Part shown: positions 53,101 through 64,000 of the stretch, one piece after another
How positions within the stretch are numbered: position 1 is the stretch's first letter
Layout of the letters: each line of letters opens with the position of its first letter
Assembly (NCBI GenBank): GCA_964020155.1
Contig: OZ026554.1
Coordinates: 5,681,416 to 5,745,415, forward strand
DNA length: 64,000 nt
Direction of reading: 5' to 3'
Source: Chondrilla cf. caribensis
Lineage: Eukaryota; Porifera; Demospongiae; Chondrillida; Chondrillidae
Notes under the pieces: model-generated
What the model was told of the DNA's origin: nothing
Databases searched by the model: none
The model's input: only the letters and a program-made list of their open reading frames with translations
Translations under genes and position numbers: made by a program

Positions 53101-53977
53101 TGTTCCTTATACGTAGCTGAAGGAGATGGTAGCTGACCTCAGACATGAGAAGAACCTGTTGAAATCAGCAAACGAGAGGTTATTGAAGAGTAGCCTTGAT
53201 GACAGCAAGGGCAGGTCATTTCAGAGGGAAATACAGAATTTACAAGTTTGTGTTATTTATGTTATCACACCTTTCTGTGTGTTCATTCCATGTACTTGTA
53301 TCCTGTGATGGTTGTCACATTGGAACTGTTTTTCAGGAAAGAGTGTTTTATTTGGAAGGACAAGTAAAAATTGAAGAATCACAAAAAAATAGATATACTG
53401 AAAAATTAGCTTTGGAAAAATGTATGAAGATACTCTTGAGTAATTGTAGTCTTCCTCTGTTGGCAGCTGTTCATTCTGTGCCTCTATAGTGACCAGTGAG
53501 AAGCTGCGAAGTGACCTGAATCAGCTGCAAACTGACTTTTATGCTGTCCAAGGAGACTACATGGAATTGCAGAGGAAAATCGAGATCGTGACACAAGTGA
53601 GTGTCTCTCACTTGCGTCTCACTTTCACAGTCTTGTTCACTGTCAGTGTTCAACCAGAAAGGGGAACTGCCCTGGGAATGTGTGGAGGAAGCTATGGACC
53701 ACTTCAAAGTGTGTACTGTCTGATCCTTCCTAGTGCAGTATTTGGTGTACCTCTCACTTGTGTGTGCTGTTCATTGTTTCTGTAGGTGCACAAAGAAAAG
53801 GGTCTTTCTCCAGCCAAATCATATGTAGAACAAGGTTGGTCTGTTTAGTGCAACTCTTCCCGGCTTACAGAGTCTGCATATTATGTCATTTGTCTACCCA
53901 AGCCCCTGTCCAACGCTCTGATGTAGCTCAATACATGATGAGCAGTCAAGCCAGTGTTGTAAGGACACTGCGGAATG

Positions 53978-54044
<67 letters not shown>

Positions 54045-55405
54045 GTACACAGTATTATGTGTGGAGTGTTTTTATCTGGTGATGTTCATATACAGCTGGA
54101 GAACAGAGTGAGTCAAGTCAGCGAACTCAAAGAAAGACTAGCCTTTTATGAAAACCTGGTTGCCAAACATGAAGCAGAAATTGATCAACTGAAATTGGAA
54201 GTTACAGCAGTAAATTGTTCCCTGCCTCAGTCTCAAAATGCCTCAGTGCAAACATTGCTTGTGGAAATGGTGCCCCGTTGTTCTCAAACAGATAGAGTGC
54301 GTACTCTATCAGTTGCCAGTCAGATAAGGGTGGAAGTGGATGAAGTCTCTGTTCAGACTGATCCTGCCATGGAAACCAACAAAAAGGAGGATTTTGGCAA
54401 TGTGAATGAAACAGTGCAATCAGAAAACAAGGACCCTTTCAGTGAGGAGTCATTTGATACGCCCACTGGCACACCCACTCTATCGCCTGTTTCTGAATCT
54501 GAGAACCATGTTTCAAGTGAGGAGGACGTAGTCATGGATTGCTTTGCACAGTCTCATAAGGTCAGCCGGTTCTCATGGTGGTAGGCTACTGTACGGGGAT
54601 TGGTCATTGGTAGGGTGCTATCTTTGTTGACCACCCCATTAGACCACAGCATCACACACCCTTGCCATCAGCATCCTCAGTCTCACTGTCTACCCTGAAA
54701 GCTCAGTGGCAAAGAATCCCAAGATTACAAGATTGTTTGTAGAGTACGAGTTCCTAAACTTTGACATCAGCGATCTGGAGACACCCATGTCACTATGGAA
54801 ACCCACCAATGGCCAGAATATGATATTCAACTTCAGACAAGGCAGCTAGCTCGATTGGTGCACCAACCAACATGCTGGCACTGTTGTGTTTCTTTCTGTA
54901 GTGTTTTCCTTCCATCCAACATTGGATGTTGAAAATAGGCAAGATCTCAAGTCAGCAATAGACTCAACAGATGAATGCAGTGGACAGTAAGTCTGTCCCC
55001 TAGATAGGCCTTGGAATATCAGAGTATTGTCCAATGCACTGTCTCTTCTAGAATCACTTTTATTGTGGTGTCTGAACCTGAATTTGAAGACAAAGAGACT
55101 GAATGTTTTGAAGTTGGGATAGCATCTCTGAATATAAAACAAGTTAATTTGTTTATTGTTACGTTTCGGATTTCTGTTAAAGTCACCTTACAACTTTGTC
55201 CTGAAGGTTTTCAAAGACCAGCAAGATCTCATTGGAAAGCAACTACCAGGTACTGCCTATATTCTGCAGGATCCCCTGAATCTGTTCAGATTTATTATTG
55301 TACATGTTTATTCCTTTAGTACGAGGGGTTGGTTCAGCTGCCGAAGAAGTAATTGGACTTTTAGAAATAAGTTTGGAAGCGCTTGCCGTATTGAACAATT
55401 TATAA
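50178..55405 (+). CDS. RPGRIP1L: RPGRIP1-like ciliary transition-zone protein, lacking central C2 domains
   Basis: Transition-zone scaffold (NPHP8/RPGRIP1L). It starts MCAVMMDHC joined in phase to DDIRDVKVRRNVALLDRR. The N-terminal signature is strong: LEDKYFGLMEETL, HSRLQEDKMRK-MATKLLKL, ETEEMIEGLHSRIRSLEMDN, HYGHSLLKDARKDN. Long coiled coils follow (KRQVDCLEAQLEEEKVE; QTQVKALERQLSTVQKQN; LKEMVADLRHEKNLLKSANE; ELKERLAFYENLVAKHEAEI), then an acidic Ser/Thr linker. The C-terminal RPGR-interacting C2-like domain has ITRLFVEYEFLNFDISDLET, PMSLWKPTNGQNMIFNF, ITFIVVSEPEFEDKETECFE, VGIASLNIK and DQQDLIGKQLP, stop 55403-55405. I found no exons for the two central C2 domains. Introns contain 17-bp, 22-bp and GT arrays. 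Confidence 0.88.
51029..51993. repeat. 17-bp x~56 minisatellite at an RPGRIP1L donor
   Basis: Units of cttgtgttgagtgcctg (variant gactgcctg). The intron 51029-52020 opens gtgtgttgactgcctg, so the array grew from the donor; the exon before ends in DNLYL and frame resumes with EDLVLDL. The longest pure array wholly inside one intron here. Confidence 0.95.
52566..52918. repeat. 22-bp x16 minisatellite in RPGRIP1L intron
   Basis: Units gtacatggaccagtaatgtg + gt, with gaacagt and taacgtg variants, in the intron between VEVKE and EVSTKVK (52535-52963). Open frames on the minus strand are artefacts. Confidence 0.95.
53979..54042. repeat. (GT)n microsatellite forming an RPGRIP1L donor
   Basis: The exon ends ..CTGCGGAATGAG and the GT run follows immediately; the next exon begins LENRVSQVSELKE. 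Confidence 0.9.
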
Positions 55406-55534
55406 CTAGCTGGACACACCCACTCATTAGTCTTGCCTATGCCGGGTTTTCCCACATTGTTGACTCACCGTTCGACTATTAGAGTAGAGTAGCCTGACGC
55501 GTCTATCATCTGAAGTCTCCGAGTCTTGTTCGCT

Positions 55535-55975
55535 ATGCTTATCAAAGTAAAAGTGAGTTATTAGCCAGCGATCAACTATCATTATCTCATAACATATATT
55601 TAAATTTCCTTTACAGACACTGACTGGCAAAGAGGTAAGCTCGTCTACAAAAACACTGGTACACGTCATTCAGTAGATTGTAACGTGTGTCGACGGTGTA
55701 TTTTCATGTAGATTGAACTGGATATAGAACCGGATGACAGAGTTGAAAGGATCAAAGAAAAGGTAGAAGAAAAGGAAGGGATTCCTCCAGTTCAGCAAAG
55801 ACTCATATTTGGCGGCAAACAAATGTAAAGGGGATGGCCTTTAATGTGCTTTAGGTAACAAGTGAATTGTGTTTATCACTGTGTATATAGGAATGATGAG
55901 AAGACTGCAGCAGAATACAAGATTCAGGGAGGATCGGTATTACATTTAGTGTTGGCTTTGAGAGGAGGACATTAG
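55535..55975 (+). CDS. NEDD8: Ubiquitin-like modifier NEDD8
   Basis: Ubiquitin-like protein conjugated to cullins. Four exons: MLIKVK; an 18-nt microexon (55617-55634) [26 protein letters not shown] and onward to LIFGGKQ; then [20 protein letters not shown] and LALRGGH. All junctions are GT-AG and in frame (KQ-M-NDEK). The Ala in LALRGG, four residues before the mature Gly-Gly end, marks NEDD8 rather than ubiquitin (Arg). The precursor tail after Gly-Gly is a single His, shorter than in human. It lies 129 bp after RPGRIP1L. Confidence 0.97.
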
Positions 55976-56790
55976 TGTACCTATTGTGCTATTTGTGTAC
56001 TTGATTCACTGAATGCATGGATATGTCAATATTGTCAAATGCTCCGTCAGTAGTAGTATCGATACCAGACAATACCTATATTGTTATTATTCCTACTCTG
56101 AAATAAGAAGGCTAGGTGTTGGAATGTATTGCGTTGAAGAGATTCTAGCAAGTTATCTAGCCCCAATGCTTTTGATCATCTCCAGCAGAATTAACGCTGC
56201 AGAAGGCTACGAGGATCTTATTTAGTGGAGAGCAACTACATGTGATGGCCCATGGAACAAATCTTATTGGTGGACAGGATTTTTAGGTGTTCAAATATTG
56301 GTGGTGGAAGCTAATTTAGGTGTTCAAATATTGGTGGTGGAAGCTAATTTAGGTGTTCAAATATTGGTGGTGTCCCATAATCGAAACCGTACCCTATGTA
56401 TTCAGGAAATTGTGTATTGATAACACGTTGTTGATCTTTCTTCTTTCTTTGATGGATATATCAATTAATCATTATTCGATTGCACCACACTCGAAGGTGC
56501 TAGGACATACCAATGGTCTTATGTAGCACTATAACATCAATACACAACATCAGAGTTAACTGTGGATGTATTTAATTTGATATATATGTAAGACAAAAAG
56601 AATGGAAAACGCAAAATGGAATAAATAACATATTGGAAATTAGACCAGACATTTGTGGGGATGAACTTGATTTTATGATTTCGTTTTAGATGGGAGGTCA
56701 GGTGATCAGGTGATCCCTCGCGCTGCATCCGTTCGAGGGAGGGTTCGGACGTGTTATATACGCATTAGCTTCATATCGGCGGTCGACTGA
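55976..56790. other. Gene-free gap with a 33-bp x3 repeat
   Basis: The largest intergenic interval, between NEDD8 and ADCK5. It holds about three copies of a 33-bp unit containing aatttaggtgttcaaatatt (56277-56370). The rest is AT-rich with no ORF or RNA gene I can support. It likely covers the NEDD8 3' UTR and the ADCK5 promoter. Confidence 0.6.
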
Positions 56791-59700
56791 ATGTCTTCAG
56801 TTGGAAGAGGACTTCAAATATGCGTTTTGCCTACAATTTTGAAAAATATTCGAAGATATTCTTCATCAAAAGTGGTTGCCGATAAAAAACGTTCTATTTG
56901 GGCACTCTCCAGCCTGGTTTTGTTCGGTGGAGGCTATCTGTACTACCAGCAGTTAGACCAGCAGAACAAGAGACTCATCAAATTAACCTTAGATGGTACA
57001 AGCCGATTCCTAAGGTAAGCTTAAAGCGTAGGACCAATTCTAGTGACGAGTGTCAAGACGAGCTCTTGCAAAATATGTACTGTATGTATGTGATGTAGCG
57101 TATTGACTGTATGCTTTAAGGATAACTAATGATGGTGCTCTACTCAGATCTGTTAAAGTGGGATTGTTGATTTCGCTCGATTATTGGTGGACATTGCGTG
57201 GACTTGAAGAAGTTAGTTGACTTACAAAAGTTGTTCTTTACGTGCAATGCTACCTGTGGTGTTCTCAGGGCAGTTCAAGGTACGACAGTGAGATCCACCG
57301 ATGTCACCAGCGATCAGCTGATCGGATTGTGGAGGGTGCCTTGTGCAATGGTGGCCTCTACATAAAACTTGGTCAAGGTCTTGGCTCGTTCAATCACGTC
57401 CTACCTGCTGAATATATCAAGACTTTGGCAGTCTTACAGGATATGGTGTGTTTGTGTGTGGCAGATGTGTGTGCTGGAGTTATAATTGTGGGTGCATGCA
57501 GCCAGTTTAATAGGAATCTCTCACTGAGCACTGTACAGATATCCCTCTGTGGGTTCTAGACATTCTTTGACACCATTTATCTACACACACATAGCTTAGA
57601 TGCAACCTAACTGATGGTGTAATGTATCGAGGTGCTGTGTGAATAATATCTTCTAACTGGAAACTGCTATTCTGGGCAATATAGTGTTTATGGGATTACG
57701 TGGATATCTTACAGGTTCTAACACGATCATCTGAGGAACTAGATGAATTGTTTATGGAAGACTTTGGAAAGAGACCTGAAGACTTATTTGTCGAATTCAA
57801 CAGACAACCAGTAGCAGCAGCTAGTTTGGCTCAAGTGTTTCATGCACGAATGCACAGCGGAGAGAGAGTGGCTGTCAAGGTTGGGACCCACTGCATGCAC
57901 TACTGTTGTCAGTGATGACTCTCTAGCTGGTCCATACTGCTCCTCGTCTTCCCAGGCTCAGTATATTGATTTGAGAGATCGATTTAATGGAGATGTTCAT
58001 ACTATTAAACTTCTTTTGAAAATTGTCCAGAAAATGCATCCAAAGTTCTCCTTTGCTTGGGTGTTTGAAGTACGACAGTTGCTGTATATGTTCCCATGTG
58101 TTCACATTGCTGTATATGTTCCCATGTGTTCACATTGCTGTATATGTTCCCATGTGTTCACATTGCTGTATATGTTCCCATGTGTTCACATTGCTGTATA
58201 TGTTCCCATGTGTTCACATTGCTGTATATGTTCCCATGTGTTCACATTGCTGTATATGTTCCCATGTGTTCACATTGCTGTATATGTTCCCATGTGTTCA
58301 CATTGCTGTATATGTTCCCATGTGTTCACATTGCTGTATATGTTCCCATGTGTTCACATTGCTGTATATGTTCCCATGTGTTCACATTGCTGTATATGTT
58401 CCCATGTGTTCAGATTTGTCTTTGTTCAATGGTTGCAACATTGCCTGCTTGCCACAGGAGATTAAAGACAGTTTAGCAGAAGAGCTAGACTTTATCAACG
58501 AAGGGCACAACAGTGAAAGATGTTACAAGGACTTGCAACACTTTCCTTACATTCATGTACCAAAAGTCTATTGGGACAAGACCACAAAGGTACTGTTGAT
58601 GGTGATGAAAGATGCAGCTTACTGACACTCTCTTTGACTGCTTAGCGCGTACTTACTACTGAGTGGATCGATGGCTGTAAGATAACGGATATTGGAGGAC
58701 TCAAATCTCTGGGACTGAGTAGTGATGATGTGTGTTATGTCCAGCGGCATATGTGTGGTTTGTGAACTGAACGAATGCTACGTGTGTGTACTTATGTAGG
58801 TTTGCTACAAACTACTAAAGGCTTTCAGCCATCAAATATTCCACACAGGATTTGTACATGGCGATCCTCATCCAGGAAATAGTTGGTTGTGTGGACTTTA
58901 GTCATTGTGCTTTGGATTATGGCAGGTTTATCATTTGCAGTTTTTGTTAGAAAGCACCAAGCAGGTGATAGCCAGTTGGTTATATTGGATCATGGACTAT
59001 ACATGAGACTCAGTGAAAAGTGAGTTGCTGTTGAGAGCTCGGCGTTCAGCCTGCTAGTGGCTATCTTTTGTATTTCAGAGATCGAAGAGCACTGTGCCAG
59101 GTCTGGAAGTCCTCTGTCCTCTACAACATCCCTGCATTGAAAGAGGCTAGCGAATCGTTGGGCATTGAAGGTACCCATTGAGAGTGGACTCGGTGGTGTT
59201 ATGTGTGCTGGTCATTCCTCTCTTCACTGTTTAGATTACAGACTCTTTGCTCTAATGCTGACTGGGCGGTCCTTGGAGACACACAAGAAGCAATTCGGTG
59301 GAAAGGCTAGTTTGTCTCAGCTCACCAGGAGCGATGCTGGTAAAGTAGTGTCATCTGTCACTACTGATCTTGATAAAGTAGTGCAAATTCTTAGAAGTAT
59401 TCCAAAAGAAATGCTTCTTGTCTTCAGGTTGGTCCTGTTGTAAGTGTGTGTTTGTGATCCTATAATCGAGATGTATCTCGCTTGGTTTCAAGGAATATCA
59501 ACATTGTACGGTCCATTATTCGTACACACCACACACCAGTCAACAGATTTAACATTATGGCTAAAAGGTACGAATGTATCTACTGATATGTGTATGACAT
59601 TGTATGTTACACCGCATGTACTCCACACTACTAGTCTTGCTTTGAACACACTTCAGTAGTATCCAGTACTCACTATCAAACGGGAATGTCTACATATGGC

Positions 59701-60645
59701 CAACCACACCCAATACAACCCGCCTATGGTTCCACCCACCCAATACAACCCGCCAATGGTTCCACCCACCCAATACAACCCGCCTATGGTTCCACCCACC
59801 CAATACAACCCACCAATGGTTCCACCCACCCAATACAACCTGCCTATGGTTCCACCCACCCAATACAACCCGCCAATGGTTCCACCCACCCAATACAACC
59901 CGCCTATGGTTCCACCCACCCAATACAACCCGCCTATGGTTCCACCCACCCAATACAACCCGCCTATGGTTCCACCCACCCAATACAACCCGCCAATGGT
60001 TCCACCCACCCAATACAACCCGCCTATGGTTCCACCCACCCAATACAACCCGCCTATGGTTCCACCCACCCAATACAACCCGCCTATGGTTCCACCCACC
60101 CAATACAACCCGCCAATGGTTCCACCCACCCAATACAACCCGCCTATACCTACCCCGCTAGACATATCTGACAGATAGCATTACACCTGGCTAGACATGA
60201 CTTATCACAAGTCGTGGTTCTCCATTCTAACACATGACTAAGATTACTTGTGTGGGCAATTAGCTGAGGAACTGATTATGATGCAATTTTGATCTGTTCT
60301 TAAAGTGCAATAGCAGGAGCTAAAACAGGCAGTGATGTGAGGGGAATTGGCAATTTTATAACAAAATGGAAGGAAATAATACTATTTGATATTTCTTTAA
60401 GGTGTGTGTGTGTGTGTGTGTGTGTGTGTTGTGGTGGGCAAGAGAGAGAAAATATTATAATTTAAATTATATGAATAGTATTTGCATGTAAACATACAAA
60501 TTGGTGCATTATAGTGTGTAGTTTACCTCTGTGATGGTTTAGGTGGTGGGACGTGAAGATTTGGATCACTAAGAAGTACCTTCAATTTCTGATTTTGTTC
60601 AATTTAACATCCATCACTCGAGAAACCGTCTCACAGATCACATGA
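56791..60645 (+). CDS. ADCK5: Atypical kinase-like UbiB family protein ADCK5
   Basis: Mitochondrial-type UbiB pseudokinase-like protein; no firm substrate is known. An N-terminal Arg/Ser-rich leader and hydrophobic segment ([17 protein letters not shown]) are followed by [33 protein letters not shown] (KxGQ motif), [18 protein letters not shown], the Ala-rich loop [77 protein letters not shown] and [10 protein letters not shown] (DHG in place of DFG). Late exons are NINIVRSI, ..NIMAK-SAIAGAK (60306-60401) and [20 protein letters not shown] to stop 60643-60645, which align with the human ADCK5 C-terminus. The HRCHQRSAD block separates it from ADCK1. Intron 59568-60305 holds a 30-bp array that is open in several frames. 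Confidence 0.9.
58073..58411. repeat. 28-bp x12 minisatellite in ADCK5 intron
   Basis: Units ttgctgtatatgttcccatg + tgttcaca beginning about 8 bp after the donor gtacgacag (intron 58070-58457). All three plus-strand frames are open across it. Confidence 0.95.
59695..60148. repeat. 30-bp x15 minisatellite in ADCK5 intron, open in multiple frames
   Basis: About 15 units of caatacaacccgcctatggt + tccacccacc. The 30-bp period keeps frame, giving decapeptide-like repeats ([20 protein letters not shown]). The conserved ADCK5 exon lies downstream at 60306, so the array is read as intronic, with a possible alternative exon discussed in the findings. Confidence 0.93.
60402..60430. repeat. (GT)n microsatellite forming an ADCK5 donor
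   Basis: The exon ends atttctttaag at 60401 and the GT run begins at once; frame is restored at 60543 (L-R-WWDVK). Confidence 0.85.
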
Positions 60646-60768
60646 AGCACCTGGTGAAAATTGCAATGACTTCCCTCTCCCGTGTTGATAAAATATCATT
60701 ACATCGGCTATGTATTGGTACAGTATTTATATTAGCAGTTTACTCGTGTAGTGAGAGAGCTCGTACAA

Positions 60769-62346
<1,578 letters not shown>

Positions 62347-62401
62347 CGCGGAGTTTATGACGTCATTATTTCCTGTACTGTAAATCTCTAACATAATAAA
62401 G

Positions 62402-64000
62402 ATGGCGGAACAAGACGTGAATTTAGACGTCGTCAAGGAATACCTGATCGACAATGGTGGTATAACTAGAAATGTTGATCTAGTAAGACATTTCAGAAAG
62501 TTTCTACAATCGGACGACGTTTCCAAAAAAGGTATTAGTTCAAGATTTGTTGTATAACGTCGTAGAGTACTCCTGTGTCATTGACGCTGTGTGTTTATCG
62601 CTCTAGAGAGAAATAGAGAAAAATTCAAGAACTTTGTAAACACTTTAGCTGCTGTAAAGAGTGATGGGGTGAGTTATGTATGCGTGTGTTCCTTTTCACG
62701 TCCTTGCTGGACGATCATCTATAGTGACCATGGTAATTCGAGCGTGTCTACCTGTACATCTGTGCGTTAACAGGGAGAAAAGTTTATTATTTTAAAGGCG
62801 AAGTATTACCCCTTAGAGTGGGGTGGAACTCTTCCTGGCCATATCAGGTACGTACTTGTTCAATTTCACTTTATTTGATGTTGAGATTAGGAGATAATTT
62901 GACCCCCTGTTGATGTTACTGTATATTATGTACTCACGTATTACTGGGTGTGCTTATATTGGGTGTCAGTGGGTGTGTTTGTATTGGGTGTCAGTGGGTG
63001 TGTTTGTATTGGGTGTCAGTGGGTGTGTTTGTATTGGGTGTCTTCTACAAAGCATTTGGTCCATTGAATACAGGAAAACCTCACCACATGTGGAATGTGC
63101 TAACACGATATCACACTCCCTCTCACCTACTACCATCTTTAACACTCCCTCTCACCTACTACCATCTTCAACGCTCCCTCTCACCTACTACCATCTTTAA
63201 CGCTCCCTCTCACCTACTACCATCTTTAACACTCCCTCTCACCTACTACCATCTTTAACACTCCCTCTCACCTACTACCATCTTTAACACTCCCTCTCAC
63301 CTACTACCATCTTCAACGCTCCCTCTCACCTACTACCATCTTTAACGCTCCCTCTCACCTACTACCATCTTTAACGCTCCCTCTCACCTACTACCATCTT
63401 TAACACTCCCTCTCACCTACTACCATCTTTAACACTCCCTCTCACCTACTACCATCTTTAACACTCCCTCTCACCTACTACCATCTTTAACGCTCCCTCT
63501 CACCTACTACCATCTTCAACGCTCCCTCTCACCTACTACCATCTTTAACGCTCCCTCTCACCTGCTACCATCTTTAACGCTCCCTCTCACCTACTACCAT
63601 CTTTAACGCTCCCTCTCACCTACTACCATCTTTAACACTCCCTCTCACCTACTACCATCTTTAACACTCCCTCTCACCTACTACCATCTTTAACACTCCC
63701 TCTCACCTACTACCATCTTCAACGCTCCCTCTCACCTACTACCATCTTTAACGCTCCCTCTCACCTGCTACCATCTTTAACACTCCCTCTCACCTACTAC
63801 CATCTTTAACGCTCCCTCTCACCTACTACCATCTTTAACGCTCCCTCTCACCTACTACCATCTTTAACACTCCCTCTCACCTACTACCATCTTTAACACT
63901 CCCTCTCACCTACTACCATCTTTAACGCTCCCTCTCACCTACTACCATCTTTAACACTCCCTCTCACCTACTACCATCTTCAACGCTCCCTCTCACCTAC
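62402..64000 (+). CDS. SOWAH-type protein (N-terminal winged helix), 3' part outside window
   Basis: N-terminus of a sosondowah (SOWAH) family protein. It starts MAEQDVNLDVVKEYLIDNGG at 62402, then ITRNVDLVRHFRKFLQSDD, ERNREKFKNFVNTLAAVKSDG and GEKFIILKAKYYPLEWGG, across three small exons. The pattern V..YL...GG..RN.DLV.HFR then (R)..FK.FVN..A.VK..G.KF..LK is the SOWAH winged-helix domain seen before ankyrin repeats in SOWAHA-D. The ankyrin part would lie off the right edge; the following intron is filled by a minisatellite. It begins 55 bp after the GMPR stop. Confidence 0.78.
62945..63043. repeat. 25-bp x4 tandem repeat in SOWAH intron
   Basis: Four copies of gggtgtgtttgtattgggtg + tcagt. 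Confidence 0.9.
63108..64000. repeat. 29-bp x~31 minisatellite, continues past window end
   Basis: Units of aacactccctctcacctact + accatcttt with a-to-g (aacgctccc) and t-to-c (atcttcaac) variants. Lies in a SOWAH intron and runs off the right edge, so its full size is unknown. Confidence 0.95.

Noticed and set aside
56013..56225. 70-codon ORF downstream of NEDD8
   Set aside because: No recognisable motif, AT-rich, no splicing partner; treated as 3' UTR/intergenic noise.

Overview
This window is nuclear DNA from an early-branching animal, most likely a sponge. Every recognisable gene is eukaryotic and split by GT-AG introns, many only 40-70 nt long. The set includes animal-type adaptors and ciliary scaffolds (a PH+PTB DOK-like adaptor, ANKS6, RPGRIP1L, SOWAH) beside general eukaryotic genes. 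Density is about 27 genes in 64 kb, so intergenic gaps are usually below 150 bp. The species was not determined and no database search was possible. Identities rest on protein motifs and exon-by-exon reading of the sequence.

Layout. 1-4.9 kb (minus): PSMD6 (3' end off the left edge) and a heat shock factor. 5-9.8 kb (plus): ACTR5 and a small multipass membrane protein. 9.9-12.3 kb: a divergent pair of unrecognised secreted/membrane proteins. 12.4-20.4 kb: riboflavin transporter (minus), mitochondrial LeuRS (plus), RPL13 (minus), IDI1 (plus). 20.8-27.6 kb: NDC1, DOK-like adaptor (plus), DENND11 (minus). 27.7-33 kb: MCM4 (plus), NOP10 (minus, hidden in three short exons), EMC4 (plus). 33.2-43.4 kb (plus): WDR24, a CIB-family calcium sensor, and a type II membrane protein with a propeller-like and an enzyme-like ectodomain. 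43.7-50 kb: ANKS6 (minus), PDCD6 (plus), NGDN (minus). 50.2-64 kb (plus): RPGRIP1L, NEDD8, ADCK5, GMPR and the start of a SOWAH gene that runs off the right edge.

Two architectural themes stand out. First, eight of the nine minus-strand genes are head-to-head with a plus-strand gene, with start codons 27 to 362 bp apart, which implies shared bidirectional promoters. Second, introns are short except where tandem repeats swell them. Many of these arrays begin at, or contain copies of, the intron's own splice site. The clearest case is LARS2, where a 40-bp unit holding the 3' splice acceptor plus the first ~23 exon bases is repeated 12 times.

Most genes are housekeeping and do not form one pathway. 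ANKS6 and RPGRIP1L (cilium) lie close together, and NGDN, NOP10 and RPL13 all serve ribosome production.
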